The position numbers and the translations under genes were made by a program. The notes beneath the pieces were generated by a model that worked only from the letters and a program-made list of their open reading frames with translations, was not told the DNA's origin and ran no database searches. DNA of 59,139 nucleotides from an uncultured Granulosicoccaceae bacterium (GTDB lineage Bacteria > Pseudomonadota > Gammaproteobacteria > Granulosicoccales > Granulosicoccaceae): positions 1 through 59,139 of the forward strand of contig CALHOI010000006.1 of the NCBI GenBank assembly GCA_938035525.1, in the 5' to 3' direction. Positions 26,707 to 37,551 of the stretch are shown piece by piece. The stretch's first letter is position 1; each line of letters starts with the position of its first letter.

Positions 26707-27768
26707 GTGAGGCAGCAAGCGCTGAGCTTGCTCCCAGAGCTGCGTCACAATAGTCGCCGCCGCTTCATCACGCGCATAGGCGGATGATTGGCCTGCCCAG
26801 GCTTGCATACGATCTATGTCCGATTCCTTGTTTGCTTCAGCCTTCATGAGTCGCGTTAAATTGCGTTGTATAGGGTACGGTGCAGGCTCTGGTGTATCAC
26901 CCATTGCTGCGGCCTCTGTGTAAGCGGCACGAATACTTCTTCCAAGGCGACCTGAAAAAGCTCTGGTGGCAATGGTGTCTTCGGGTTTTGCTCTGCCAAT
27001 GGCGTCGCTCCATGCTTTATTCACATTGGCTTCTGGTGAGCGCAATAACCCGGTGCCAATTTGAACAGCCGATGCGCCTAAAGTAATAGCGGCGGCAACG
27101 TGTCGTGCATCAGCAATACCGCCTGTGGCAACAACCGGAATTTTAACGGCATCTACTACAGCAGGTAGTAGCGCAAACAATCCAACTAACGCGGTACCGG
27201 CATCATCGGCATTAAATGCACCACGATGTCCGCCAGCTTCCATTCCTTGCGCCACAATCACGTCGGCTCCAGCCGCTTCTGCTGCCAGTGCTTCGGTAAC
27301 CGTGGTTGCGGTTGCAAACCAGTGTATGCCTTCGGCCTTCATGCGGGCAATGTAGTCGGGTGGATACAAGCCCATGATCGACGATATAACACGTGGGCTT
27401 GCCTTGAGCATCGCTTCGCATTGCTCGTTAAAGTCTGGAGCGGGCGCATCGCTTTCGCTGTCGTCAACAGCTGGGCCCCATTGTCCCAGGAACGCTCGCA
27501 CGGCTTGTTCGTTTTCAGTATTACGAGTTGGTTCGGGGTCGGGTATCCAGTTGTTGAGCTGGAAAGCGCCGTTGGTTGCGCTACGTACCTCGGAAGACCA
27601 TGTCTCTATGGCTTTACCATCCATCAGTAAAGTGCCGCAGGCACCCATGCCGCCGGCGTTGCCAACAGCAACGGCCAGTGCAGCTGGACAGGCTCCCGCC
27701 ATGGGCGCCATCAATACAGGAATGCGGAGTTCATATTGCTCGCAAAACGCAGTCACCTTATCGATCAT
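26698..27768 (-). CDS. Nitronate monooxygenase / 2-nitropropane dioxygenase-like flavoprotein
   Basis: FMN-dependent TIM-barrel protein of the NPD family, 356 residues. It has VLMAPMAGACPAALAVAV at the N-terminus, VIVAQGMEAGGHRG (GxEAGGH, phosphate/FMN motif) near 185, and PVVATGGIADARHVAAAI near 225 followed by GASAVQIGTGLL. These match class I-like nitronate monooxygenases, which oxidise alkyl nitronates such as propionate 3-nitronate; other FMN dehydrogenases share the fold. The ATG at 27768 has GAGG six bases upstream; the longer frame would overlap hemE. It starts 31 bp after hemE. Confidence 0.86.
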   Translation of the reverse strand: MIDKVTAFCEQYELRIPVLMAPMAGACPAALAVAVGNAGGMGACGTLLMDGKAIETWSSEVRSATNGAFQLNNWIPDPEPTRNTENEQAVRAFLGQWGPAVDDSESDAPAPDFNEQCEAMLKASPRVISSIMGLYPPDYIARMKAEGIHWFATATTVTEALAAEAAGADVIVAQGMEAGGHRGAFNADDAGTALVGLFALLPAVVDAVKIPVVATGGIADARHVAAAITLGASAVQIGTGLLRSPEANVNKAWSDAIGRAKPEDTIATRAFSGRLGRSIRAAYTEAAAMGDTPEPAPYPIQRNLTRLMKAEANKESDIDRMQAWAGQSSAYARDEAAATIVTQLWEQAQRLLPHSQ

Positions 27769-27799
27769 GTTTTGCCTCGCGAGTGTTTGAAAGGGTGGG

Positions 27800-28858
27800 T
27801 TAGCGTGTGCTGTATTCCCTGACAGCTTCAACCATGACACCCAGATTGTCCGGGTTTACAAATTGATGAATGCCATGGCCAAGATTAAACACATGGCCAG
27901 GGTCGGTCCCATAACTGTCGAGCACTTTTTTAACTTCGTTTCGAATGCGTTCGGGACTGCCATATAAAACGGATGGGTCCAGATTACCCTGTAAGGCAAC
28001 ACGTCCCTTAACGGCCTGTTTTGCATCGGCCAGATCAATTGTCCAGTCAACTCCCAAACCATCACAACCGGTGTCAGCCATATCAGATAACCAGCGCCCG
28101 CCGTTTTTAGTAAACAACACAACCGGCACACGTCGGCCATCGGCTTCACGGGTGAGACCATCAACGATCTGTTGCATATAGTGCAATGAAAATTCGCGAT
28201 AACTGTCGGGTGATAACACGCCGCCCCATGTGTCAAATATCATTAGTGCCTGCGCACCAGCAGCGACTTGAGCATTGAGGTAGTTGGTGACTGCTATGGC
28301 GTTCTTATTAAGCAGTGCGTGCATGGCTTCAGTGTCGCCATACAACATGCCCTTAACTTTAGAGAAGTCTTTGGTACCGCTGCCTTCAACCATATAAGTG
28401 GCCAAGGTCCATGGACTACCTGAAAAACCAATGAGCGGCACACGTCCATTGAGTTCTTTTCTGATTAAACTGACCGCATCCATCACATAGCGAAGGTCGG
28501 TGCCTGCGTCAAGATTGGGTAGTTTGTCTACGTCACTGCGACTTTTTATTGGCTTGGAAAATTTTGGTCCTTCACCAGCCACAAAATGCAGACCCAGTCC
28601 CATGGCATCTGGAATGGTCAGTATGTCGGAGAACAGAATGGCCGCATCAAGATTAAATCGATCGATGGGCTGTAAGGTCACTTCGCACGCCAGCTCAGGT
28701 GTGCTGCACAAGGTCATGAAGTCACCGGCCTGTTTTCTTACGGCAAGGTATTCAGGCAAGTAGCGCCCAGCCTGGCGCATAACCCAAACCGGGGTCCGTT
28801 CAACGGGCTCGCGCATCAGTGCACGTAGATATAAATCGTTTTGAAGTGCTGAGCTCAT
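27800..28858 (-). CDS. hemE: Uroporphyrinogen decarboxylase
   Basis: Decarboxylates uroporphyrinogen III to coproporphyrinogen III in heme synthesis. It has 352 residues. The signature [17 protein letters not shown] is at residues 21-37 and the second signature [16 protein letters not shown] at about 143-158. It follows gltD by 55 bp. gltB-gltD-hemE is a common order; here gltD-hemE survives as a block without gltB. GGAA about ten bases upstream of the ATG is a weak ribosome site. Confidence 0.97.
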   Translation of the reverse strand: MSSALQNDLYLRALMREPVERTPVWVMRQAGRYLPEYLAVRKQAGDFMTLCSTPELACEVTLQPIDRFNLDAAILFSDILTIPDAMGLGLHFVAGEGPKFSKPIKSRSDVDKLPNLDAGTDLRYVMDAVSLIRKELNGRVPLIGFSGSPWTLATYMVEGSGTKDFSKVKGMLYGDTEAMHALLNKNAIAVTNYLNAQVAAGAQALMIFDTWGGVLSPDSYREFSLHYMQQIVDGLTREADGRRVPVVLFTKNGGRWLSDMADTGCDGLGVDWTIDLADAKQAVKGRVALQGNLDPSVLYGSPERIRNEVKKVLDSYGTDPGHVFNLGHGIHQFVNPDNLGVMVEAVREYSTR

Positions 28859-28885
28859 CGATACATTGTTCCGCTTATAACTGAC

Positions 28886-30476
<1,591 letters not shown>

Positions 30477-30487
30477 TTACATAGTGA

Positions 30488-30937
30488 TCAGGCGTTGAGG
30501 CGTTGTTTGATTATCTGACTGACTGCAGACATGTCGGCTTTGCCTTGCAAAAGTGGTTTAACAACTCCCATCACTTTGCCCATGTCTTTAATGGAGCTTG
30601 CTCCTGAAGATGAAACAGCATCATCAATAATGCTGGCTATTTCATCGTCGGATAATGCCTCAGGCATATATTCCTGAATAAGTTCAAGCTCAGCCTGTTC
30701 AACTTCGATAAGGTCATCGCGGTTGGCTTGCTGATATTGCGCGATAGACTCACGGCGCTGCTTGAGCATTTTGTCGAGCACGGAAATAGTGCCGGGCTCG
30801 TCGAGTTCGATGCGTTGATCGACTTCAATCTGTTTGATTGCCGCAGACATTAACCTCAACGTTGCCAGCCGTGGTTTATCACCGGCTTTCATGGCAACCT
30901 TGATATCGTCAAGAATGCGTTGTCGGGTTTCGCTCAT
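30488..30937 (-). CDS. yqeY: GatB/YqeY domain protein
   Basis: A 149-residue helical protein of the YqeY family, related to the tRNA-binding C-terminal domain of GatB. MKAGDKPRLATLRLMSAAIKQIEVDQR near the start and IKDMGKVMGVVKPLLQGKADMSAVS near the end are the family signatures. A role with aminoacyl-tRNA is suspected, not shown. ATG at 30937 (a TTG directly before it is ignored). It follows rpsU as in most Gammaproteobacteria, but dnaG, normally next, is absent. An 8-bp tandem duplication, AGGCGTTG twice at 30490-30505, covers its last codons and stop. Confidence 0.93.
   Translation of the reverse strand: MSETRQRILDDIKVAMKAGDKPRLATLRLMSAAIKQIEVDQRIELDEPGTISVLDKMLKQRRESIAQYQQANRDDLIEVEQAELELIQEYMPEALSDDEIASIIDDAVSSSGASSIKDMGKVMGVVKPLLQGKADMSAVSQIIKQRLNA
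30490..30505. repeat. 8-bp perfect tandem repeat at the yqeY stop
   Basis: AGGCGTTG is present twice in direct succession (30490-30497 and 30498-30505). The yqeY TGA stop occupies 30488-30490 on the minus strand, so the duplication forms the last five codons. Confidence 0.85.
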
Positions 30938-31044
30938 CAATTACATCCACTAGAACATTTCACTAAAATCATGTTCACTGAGCTTGTCGGTGTTGAGGCG
31001 AGCTGTAACGCCGCGTGCCGGTAAGCAAGTGAGGCGTGAACGTC

Positions 31045-31260
31045 TTAGTATGGGCGAACGCGACGGGTGATTTCTTTTGAGAGTTTCTTCTGGTGACGCT
31101 TAACCGCAGCAGCAGCTTTTCGCTTTCGCTCTGCTGTTGGTTTCTCGTAGAATTCACGGCGACGGGTTTCGGTTAGTACACCGGCTTTTTCGCAGGAACG
31201 CTTGAAGCGGCGAAGTGCCATTTCGAATGGCTCGTTTTCTTTTACTCGTACTGAAGGCAT
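31045..31260 (-). CDS. rpsU: 30S ribosomal protein S21
   Basis: Small-subunit ribosomal protein of 71 residues that helps base-pairing of the mRNA with 16S r[23 protein letters not shown] is the S21 signature, followed by CEKAGVL and [16 protein letters not shown], ending in a basic tail. A promoter lies 43-72 bp upstream. It diverges from tsaD, the usual arrangement. Confidence 0.97.
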   Translation of the reverse strand: MPSVRVKENEPFEMALRRFKRSCEKAGVLTETRRREFYEKPTAERKRKAAAAVKRHQKKLSKEITRRVRPY

Positions 31261-31302
31261 TTAAGTCGTATTCTCTTTCATCGAAATGTGGAAAAGCTCC
31301 CT

Positions 31303-31332
31303 AGTATAGCGGGTTCTGGTAGGTAAACTCAA
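31303..31332 (-). promoter_or_regulatory. rpsU promoter
   Basis: On the minus strand TTGAGT (31332-31327) and TATACT (31308-31303) are separated by 18 bp. The -10 matches consensus at five of six positions and the -35 at four. Transcription would start near 31296, about 36 nt before the rpsU ATG. The -35 lies only six bases from the tsaD start codon. Confidence 0.5.
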
Positions 31333-31337
31333 TCACC

Positions 31338-32360
31338 ATGGTTGTTCTTGGCATCGAATCGTCCTGTGACGAAACCGGCGTTGCGCTCTACGACTCTGAT
31401 CGTGGGTTGCTGGCGCACGAGATTCACTCGCAAATAGACTTGCACGCGCTGTATGGCGGGGTTGTGCCCGAATTAGCATCACGCGATCACATACGTCGTT
31501 TAGTCCCACTAACCAAGCAAATAGTGCGCAAGGCGGGGCTGACTCAGCAACAAATAGACGGGGTGGCATTCACCTCGGGTCCGGGATTGGCCGGTGCGTT
31601 GTTAACGGGTGCATTAATGGCACGTTCTCTAGCATTTTCAATGGGTTGTCCGGCTATTGGCGTGCATCATATGGAGGGTCATCTGTTGGCCCCAATGCTC
31701 GAAGAACAGGTGCCGCCTTTTCCCTTTGTGTGTTTGCTGGTGTCCGGTGGTCACACCTTACTGGTGCGCGTGGACGGTGTCGGGCAGTATCGCGTGTTGG
31801 GAGAATCTGTTGATGATGCGGCGGGCGAGGCTTTTGACAAAACGGCAAAAGTCCTGGGTTTGCCGTACCCGGGTGGACCTCACCTGGCCAAACTGGCTTT
31901 GGAGGGTGATTCGCAGGCGGTGACTCTGCCTCGACCTATGCTGAATCGACCCGGGCTGGATTTTAGTTTCAGTGGCTTAAAAACCGCTGCCATCACCGAG
32001 CTTCGCAATAATACGTCCCTAAAAAAGGCCGACTTGGCTGCCTCGTTTGAGTGCGCTGTGGTCGATACGCTGTTGGCCAAGTGTCAGCGCGCATTGAAGC
32101 AGGAGAACGTGAAGACGCTGGTTATTTCTGGCGGTGTTGGTGCTAACCAGCGTTTGCGCGAGCAGGCAAAAGCAACTATCGGTAAAACGGGTGGGCAAGT
32201 GTTTTACCCTCGCTTAGAATTTTGCACCGATAACGGTGCGATGATCGCTTTGGCGGGTGCGCTTCGGCTGCAAGGCGGTGAAAAGGACGATTTGCCTTTG
32301 GATATTAAACCGCGCTGGTCATTGGAGAGTTTGTCTGCTGTGCCTAAAACTGGGCCTTAG
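31338..32360 (+). CDS. tsaD: tRNA N6-threonylcarbamoyladenosine transferase
   Basis: Transfers the threonylcarbamoyl group to A37 of ANN-decoding tRNAs, with TsaB and TsaE. It has 340 residues. The N-terminal [16 protein letters not shown] is the ASKHA phosphate loop; the metal-binding histidines are in GVHHMEGH (about 109-116). [10 protein letters not shown] follows, and the C-terminal [13 protein letters not shown] and [12 protein letters not shown] complete the nucleotide site. The 3' end overlaps the convergent Omp85-type gene by 17 bp. Confidence 0.97.
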   Translation: MVVLGIESSCDETGVALYDSDRGLLAHEIHSQIDLHALYGGVVPELASRDHIRRLVPLTKQIVRKAGLTQQQIDGVAFTSGPGLAGALLTGALMARSLAFSMGCPAIGVHHMEGHLLAPMLEEQVPPFPFVCLLVSGGHTLLVRVDGVGQYRVLGESVDDAAGEAFDKTAKVLGLPYPGGPHLAKLALEGDSQAVTLPRPMLNRPGLDFSFSGLKTAAITELRNNTSLKKADLAASFECAVVDTLLAKCQRALKQENVKTLVISGGVGANQRLREQAKATIGKTGGQVFYPRLEFCTDNGAMIALAGALRLQGGEKDDLPLDIKPRWSLESLSAVPKTGP

Positions 32361-34074
32361 CACTGACCACCAGCTGAAAACTGTCCACCCGATCGGTTTC
32401 ATCCAGCGGGAAAGCAAAGTCGATGTGCAAGACTTTTGCGCCTGCCTGACGCGTGTTAACAACACGTAAACCCAAACCGACATCGCTTATCCATGTCGGG
32501 TCTTCACCTTTATCCCAGGCTGAGCCAATATCGGCAAACGCCGCCGCGCCTATACGTACCAGTCGCAGCGGATACCAGTCAAAAAAGTAGCGTTGTTCTG
32601 CAGTAAAACGAGCTCGACGCGAGCCGGTTTGAAATCGCAAAGGGTAGCCACGTAAGCCCGTTTCACCGCCGAGCACGACCTGCCGGTGTTCGAACAGGCG
32701 CGCACTGGAAACGAAATTCGCCGCCACAAAAGAGCGCAGTTTTTGCGACGCAAAATAGAAGCCCTGCAAGTTCAGACTGGCCAGCCCATCTTCAACGCGA
32801 TCGTCCTGCAAGTAGCCACTGGCGCTTGAATTAAGCAATCCCAGTAAGCGCGCATTGGGTTGCCAGCCTTTAGAGTATGCGGTTTCAAAAACAATGGCAT
32901 CGGTGTGGCTGCCAAAGGATTCTGACGCCAGACCAATGCGCGCTCTTAAGGCATGTCCAATCGCGATGTCTTCAACCGATTCCATGAGCTGTAGATTGGT
33001 TTGCGTGATAAATGCAGGCCGCAAATACCGCAGTTGTATAAACGGGTAGCTGTATATGCGTTCAATAACCGGTGTGCTGTCGGGGAATCTTAAACTTGCG
33101 CCTAACCCCAGGCGCTCATAGCCCCATCCCAGACGCCAGCGAAACACGTGCTGCCCGTTTTTTTGACCGCTGAGCGATGTTAAGGGTTGTTTGCCTTTGG
33201 AAAAACCATATTCGATTGAGGCAAATTGGCGATCAACCGCCAGTTGGTTGGAAACCCGACCGTCATCGTAAAGTGCTTGTAAAAACTGCGTGTTACCCGC
33301 ACTGACTCGCCAGGCTGTGCGGGTATCAAGTGAGAAAAATGGCTGCTCCAGCTCAATAATCTGAACGTCCCCGTCGCTGTTATCTTGTAGTTGCGTGGTG
33401 AGTTGCGTTTTGGTGCCCAACAGTAGTGGGTCGTTGTATACCAACACGCGCTGGTCTCGTTCTGGCGTGCGTATTAGCTCAATTTCAAGGCTCTTGCCCA
33501 AACCCAGCAGGTTGAGTTCGGACAAACGAAACGAGTATTCGTTTTCGCCACCGGCTCGGGCAAAATTAAAACCAGGAATCAAAGACCAGTTGTCGCCCGT
33601 TACCACTTTTATGTCAACGTTGCCGTCACAAATTTGTATTGGCGTAACGGTGGCGCTTCTCAGGTAACGATTTGCGCGTAGGTTGCGAGCGGTTTCCTCC
33701 AGCGTGTCAGCATCAAACACATCGCCTGTTTTAAACAATAGCTGGGATTCAATCAGCTCTCTTTTCGACTTGATGTGAAAGCGATTAGCTGCTCTGTGAA
33801 TGGCAAGGTTTTCCGTAGCCAGTCTCTGGTTGAACACGTCTTCAATGTTGATCGCTATTGCGCCAACCAGCAGTGATTGCGTGTTGTTTGCGTCTTCTGA
33901 GTACGCTTCGCACGCGAACAACTGCGGCGGGTGCAGCAAGCCAATAAGGAAGAGCGCTGGCGCGAATACGAAAGAACGTCGAAAGGCGCGTTTAGGATTT
34001 TCCAAGCTTCGGCTCAGTCCCTGCAATAATGCGTTTGATGTTTTCGCGATGGCTGTAATAAAGAAATCCGGCAA
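32344..34074 (-). CDS. Omp85/BamA-TamA family outer-membrane protein
   Basis: A protein of up to 576 residues. After a hydrophobic export signal (about 35-50, ending near LFAC) comes one POTRA-like domain (about 65-150, with [18 protein letters not shown]). The rest is a C-terminal D15-type barrel with [13 protein letters not shown] (the conserved [V/L]RGY loop-6 motif) and a terminal Phe in KAQF. One POTRA rather than three or five separates it from TamA and BamA; similar short forms occur as extra Omp85 paralogues with unknown cargo. The ATG at 34074 lies 83 bp inside plsY; a TTG at 34005 would give a more ordinary signal peptide. Confidence 0.8.
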   Translation of the reverse strand: MPDFFITAIAKTSNALLQGLSRSLENPKRAFRRSFVFAPALFLIGLLHPPQLFACEAYSEDANNTQSLLVGAIAINIEDVFNQRLATENLAIHRAANRFHIKSKRELIESQLLFKTGDVFDADTLEETARNLRANRYLRSATVTPIQICDGNVDIKVVTGDNWSLIPGFNFARAGGENEYSFRLSELNLLGLGKSLEIELIRTPERDQRVLVYNDPLLLGTKTQLTTQLQDNSDGDVQIIELEQPFFSLDTRTAWRVSAGNTQFLQALYDDGRVSNQLAVDRQFASIEYGFSKGKQPLTSLSGQKNGQHVFRWRLGWGYERLGLGASLRFPDSTPVIERIYSYPFIQLRYLRPAFITQTNLQLMESVEDIAIGHALRARIGLASESFGSHTDAIVFETAYSKGWQPNARLLGLLNSSASGYLQDDRVEDGLASLNLQGFYFASQKLRSFVAANFVSSARLFEHRQVVLGGETGLRGYPLRFQTGSRRARFTAEQRYFFDWYPLRLVRIGAAAFADIGSAWDKGEDPTWISDVGLGLRVVNTRQAGAKVLHIDFAFPLDETDRVDSFQLVVSAKAQF

Positions 34075-34597
34075 TCACCACGTACACCAACGCAAAAGCG
34101 GTGTGCCCGCCGGTAACCAAGTACAGCGGTACCAGGGTGAAGGTAACCAGTGCCGCAAGCGATGAAATTCGAAACGCCAAACAAACCACTAACCAGGTAA
34201 CCGTGGCCAATATGCCAATTTGCATACTTAAACCAAACAACGCACCTAACGCTGTGGCCACGCCTTTGCCACCACGAAAATCAAAAAACATGGGATACAG
34301 GTGGCCCAGAAACGCGGCCATTGCAACCAGCGCGACGGTTGGCTGATGCGGAATAATAAGCCCGGTAATGGCCACCGGCAGCAATCCCTTTAAAGCGTCA
34401 CCCAGTAAGGTCAGGCCAGCCGGGAGTTTGCCACCCACTCTTAACACGTTGGTTGCCCCCGGGTTGCCCGAGCCAGACTCGCGCGGGTCCGGTAGATTCA
34501 TTAGCCGGCAGATCAGGATGGCAGCCGAAACGGAGCCCACTACATAAGCAAGCGTGCTGGCGATAACGGCTGGAATGAACAGTGATGCTGTAAACAC
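33992..34597 (-). CDS. plsY: Acyl-phosphate:glycerol-3-phosphate acyltransferase
   Basis: Inner-membrane enzyme that makes lysophosphatidate from acyl phosphate. It has 201 residues with about five membrane helices. The three family motifs are visible: GSGNPGATNVLR near 41, GHLYPMFFDFRGGKGVATALG near 96 and the C-terminal [13 protein letters not shown]. plsY near tsaD is a conserved pairing, though it is usually directly beside it; here the Omp85-type gene lies between them. Confidence 0.96.
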   Translation of the reverse strand: MFTASLFIPAVIASTLAYVVGSVSAAILICRLMNLPDPRESGSGNPGATNVLRVGGKLPAGLTLLGDALKGLLPVAITGLIIPHQPTVALVAMAAFLGHLYPMFFDFRGGKGVATALGALFGLSMQIGILATVTWLVVCLAFRISSLAALVTFTLVPLYLVTGGHTAFALVYVVIAGFLYYSHRENIKRIIAGTEPKLGKS

Positions 34598-34659
34598 GGT
34601 ATGGTCTGCTGTTTGTGCTGTGACTATTAAAGCAGATCTGGCGCCGCGGACCTAAATAA

Positions 34660-35535
34660 ATGCAATCTCCAATTCAACCTGACCGCATGTCTATGGTCAG
34701 CCGACATTTCACTGACACCAATGACGCCTTCGACGATCACAACGCAGTGCACCAGGATGTGTTCGATCGCATGCTGAGCCGCTTGGATTTGCTGGCGGTG
34801 ACGCCCACTCGCATACTTGATCTGGGTTGTAGAAACGGCTTCCAATTCAATGCTTTAGAACAACGCTTCGCCAAGTCAGAGATCATCGGGCTGGATCCGG
34901 GGCAAGGGCAAGAACGCTTGCCTCGGCGTTGGTGGCGGAAACGGGGTGCGTCCCGCAACAGGGTGTCTGGGGATCCGCACGAATTGCCCTTTGAAGACGG
35001 CGAATTCGATTTGGTCGTATCAAATTTGCTGCTGCCCTGGTGTCATGACCCAGAGCGCGTGTTTGCAGAGGTGTTTCGGGTGCTCGCAGTAGATGCGGCT
35101 TTCCTGTTTACCTCGGCTGGTCCGGATACCTTGCAAGAATATCAGGCAGTGTGGTCCCAGATTGACTCGGCAACACACGTTTTTGGCCTTGAAGACATGC
35201 ACAAAACCGGCGATGCCCTGCTCAGCGCCGGGTTTAACGCGCCGGTGCTTGATCGGGAGTTGATTCAGGTCGATTACCCGTCCATCGCAGCGCTGCAAGC
35301 TGAATTGCGTCATATTGGTGCAGTTAACGTGGCCAGTGGTCGACGTGCTGGTCTGATGTCTCCTGCTGTTCGTAAATTGTTAGACGGAAATGCTGGTGCG
35401 GGTCGTTTTCCGGTGTCATTAGAGCTTGTTCATGGGCATGGCTGGAAGGGTTCATTAGAGCCAAGGCGGAACAACACTTCGGGCGAGTACACTGTGTCGC
35501 TCGAGAGTTTGCGTCAGTCGCTTCATGGCAAGTGA
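34660..35535 (+). CDS. BioC-like SAM-dependent methyltransferase
   Basis: A 291-residue class I methyltransferase. SAM motif I is ILDLGCRNG (52-60). HELPFEDGEFDLVVSNLLLPWCHDPE resembles the BioC segment for malonyl-ACP O-methyltransferase, as do FTSAGPDTLQEYQ and the C-terminal RHIGAVNVASGRRAGL. BioC starts biotin synthesis by masking malonyl-ACP, but no other bio gene is nearby and the third position of the usual GCGTG loop is Arg. It could be BioC or a relative with another substrate. It diverges from plsY across 62 bp. Confidence 0.7.
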   Translation: MQSPIQPDRMSMVSRHFTDTNDAFDDHNAVHQDVFDRMLSRLDLLAVTPTRILDLGCRNGFQFNALEQRFAKSEIIGLDPGQGQERLPRRWWRKRGASRNRVSGDPHELPFEDGEFDLVVSNLLLPWCHDPERVFAEVFRVLAVDAAFLFTSAGPDTLQEYQAVWSQIDSATHVFGLEDMHKTGDALLSAGFNAPVLDRELIQVDYPSIAALQAELRHIGAVNVASGRRAGLMSPAVRKLLDGNAGAGRFPVSLELVHGHGWKGSLEPRRNNTSGEYTVSLESLRQSLHGK

Positions 35536-35687
35536 AACGCAAGTTGAATTAGCTATGGGTAAAGGGCGTTTTACTTGCGAATATTTAGTAAACTTAGCGG
35601 GTAACGAAGTTGCCGATAAAATTGAGAGAAACAGGCAAGCTGCGCTATAGTTAGAGGTTTGCGTCCGCTCGCACTGATGGATATCGC

Positions 35688-36206
35688 ATGATCAATGTTC
35701 AGAGCAGCAATGACCAGGATAAGACTCGTGTGCAGGGCACGGCGGGTATCAAAGGAACTACGCGCTTTATCGTACAAGCGAATCAATCCATGTCGTGGAA
35801 AGCCAATATGTGGCTGGCGGCAAGCTTGGGGGTTGTGTGCCTCGGTATTGCCATTGCAATGGCCGCTTTTGGCTTTTGGATGATCATTCCATTCGCCGGT
35901 GCCGAGATTATTTTCATTGTGTTTTGTCTGCATTGGACATTGCATCGCCTCAGTCGCAAAGAGGTGATCACGGTAAATGAGGACAAGATCAAGCTTGAGT
36001 GGGGCTACAAGTCACCCGACACGTCGGTCGACCTGCCTCGTCGATGGTCCCGGTTACGGTACCACCGGCCAGAAAGCCCGTTCGAAGTAGGGCATTTGAG
36101 TCTGGGTGCTCACGGCAAGCACTACGCCCTAGGGCAATGCCTGGGCCGCGACGAAAAACAAACACTGTATGTCGAATTGGATTCGGTACTTAAACGCGGG
36201 GCTTAG
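35688..36206 (+). CDS. DUF2244 membrane protein
   Basis: A 172-residue protein with two adjacent membrane helices (about 38-58 and 62-82, separated by a short turn) and a C-terminal domain of beta-strand character (WGYKSPDTSVDLPRRWSRL, then SLGAHGKHYALGQCL). This is the DUF2244 pattern. The family is commonly found immediately upstream of cytochrome c oxidase genes, as here, and is thought to be an accessory factor; no mechanism is known. The next gene, coxB, begins 151 bp later. Confidence 0.85.
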   Translation: MINVQSSNDQDKTRVQGTAGIKGTTRFIVQANQSMSWKANMWLAASLGVVCLGIAIAMAAFGFWMIIPFAGAEIIFIVFCLHWTLHRLSRKEVITVNEDKIKLEWGYKSPDTSVDLPRRWSRLRYHRPESPFEVGHLSLGAHGKHYALGQCLGRDEKQTLYVELDSVLKRGA

Positions 36207-36306
36207 GCGCTTATTAATCGCTTAGAAAAAATAAGCGAGCCACGCGCAGTTTCATATTTGCAGGAGCTGTAAAGCCAGAACCACGGCATTACAGATCGCT
36301 GAATAG

Positions 36307-36339
36307 TTTTGAAGTTTTAAAAGTTTAATTTTGAAGTTT
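36307..36339. repeat. 11-bp direct repeat in the coxB leader
   Basis: TTTTGAAGTTT occurs at 36307-36317 and 36329-36339, 22 bp apart start to start (two helical turns), with a related AAAGTTT between them. The element is AT-rich and ends 19 bp before the coxB ATG. It may be a regulator site or an unstructured translation-enhancing leader. Confidence 0.5.
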
Positions 36340-36357
36340 ATTTTTGGAGAGTTGACT

Positions 36358-37551
36358 ATGACATCTGGCGTCTATCGTTGGATGCTCCCGATTGTCTTTG
36401 CGCTGGCATTACCGTCAGTGGCCTGGGCCGATTGGGGAGCACTGAACATGCCTGTCGGTGTGACCGAAATCAGTGGCAAAGTTCACGCCTTGCACATGCG
36501 GATTTTTTATTGGTGTTGTGTCATTGGTGCGTGTGTTTTTGCCGTCATGTTTTATTCGATGTTCAAGCACCGAAAATCAAAAGGCGCTGTGGCTGCAGAT
36601 TTTCACGAAAGCACAACGGTTGAAGTTATCTGGACTATCGTGCCACTGGTTATTTTGATTGTCATGGCTATACCGGCCGCCAAGGTACTCATTGAAATGG
36701 AAGACTTCAGCGATTCCGAAATGAGTATTAAAGTTACCGCTTATCAATGGCGCTGGCAGTACGAATACCTTGACGAAGACATCAGCTTTTACAGCCAGCT
36801 CAATCCGGCGCACAACGTTGCGCGGCAGATTGACTCGGGCGTAGACACAGAACAATTCGAACACTACCTGAAAGACGTTGACAATCCTCTGGTTGTACCG
36901 GTTGGCAAGAAGATTCGCTTTTTGCACACGGCCGCCGACGTTATCCACTCCTGGTGGGTGCCCGACCTAGCCGTTAAAAAAGACTCCATCCCAGGGTTTA
37001 TCAATGAAAACTGGGCGCGCATCGAAAAACCAGGTGTTTATCGTGGCAAGTGTGCTGAGCTTTGTGGTCGTGACCATGGCTTCATGCCAATCGTTGTACA
37101 GGCGCTTCCACAGGAAGAGTACGACACTTGGGTAGAAGAGCAAAAAATGAAAACAGCGGCTGCTGACATGGATGCCATTCGACAGTGGTCGCATCAAGAG
37201 CTGCTGGCCACAGGGGCAAAGGTATACGACGCAAACTGCATGAGCTGCCACCAAAAAGAAGGTCAGGGCATACCGGGCATGTTTCCGGCGATTGCAGGCA
37301 GTGACGTTGTTACCGGTGATCTAGACACGCATGTCAGCACGGTTGTTCACGGTGTTGCCGATTCGGCCATGCAAGCCTTTGGCAGTCGACTCACAGACAC
37401 CGATCTGGCCGCCGTTATCACGTACCAGCGTAACGCGTTTGGTAACGAAACTGGCGACACCATACAGCCATCACACATGCGCTCGTTAAGACAAGGCCTA
37501 AGCCAAAGCGCGCTTAACGTGACCCCAGACAATCTTAAGGGAGTTAACTGA
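36358..37551 (+). CDS. coxB: Cytochrome c oxidase subunit II with fused cytochrome c (caa3 type)
   Basis: Accepts electrons from cytochrome c and passes them to subunit I. It has 397 residues. A signal peptide ends near AWA|D; two membrane helices lie at about 48-68 and 90-110. The CuA site has the first His in DVIHSWW and the cluster CAELCGRDHGFM with C232 and C236. A class I cytochrome c domain at the C-terminus has CMSCH (C294, C297, H298) and a later Met in MQAFG. GGAGAG six bases upstream fixes the ATG at 36358. The stop overlaps the coxA start (TGATG). Confidence 0.96.
   Translation: MTSGVYRWMLPIVFALALPSVAWADWGALNMPVGVTEISGKVHALHMRIFYWCCVIGACVFAVMFYSMFKHRKSKGAVAADFHESTTVEVIWTIVPLVILIVMAIPAAKVLIEMEDFSDSEMSIKVTAYQWRWQYEYLDEDISFYSQLNPAHNVARQIDSGVDTEQFEHYLKDVDNPLVVPVGKKIRFLHTAADVIHSWWVPDLAVKKDSIPGFINENWARIEKPGVYRGKCAELCGRDHGFMPIVVQALPQEEYDTWVEEQKMKTAAADMDAIRQWSHQELLATGAKVYDANCMSCHQKEGQGIPGMFPAIAGSDVVTGDLDTHVSTVVHGVADSAMQAFGSRLTDTDLAAVITYQRNAFGNETGDTIQPSHMRSLRQGLSQSALNVTPDNLKGVN

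Noticed and set aside
34660-35535. Firm assignment as bioC
   Set aside because: No biotin gene is near and motif I carries Arg in place of the usual Gly; kept as BioC-like.
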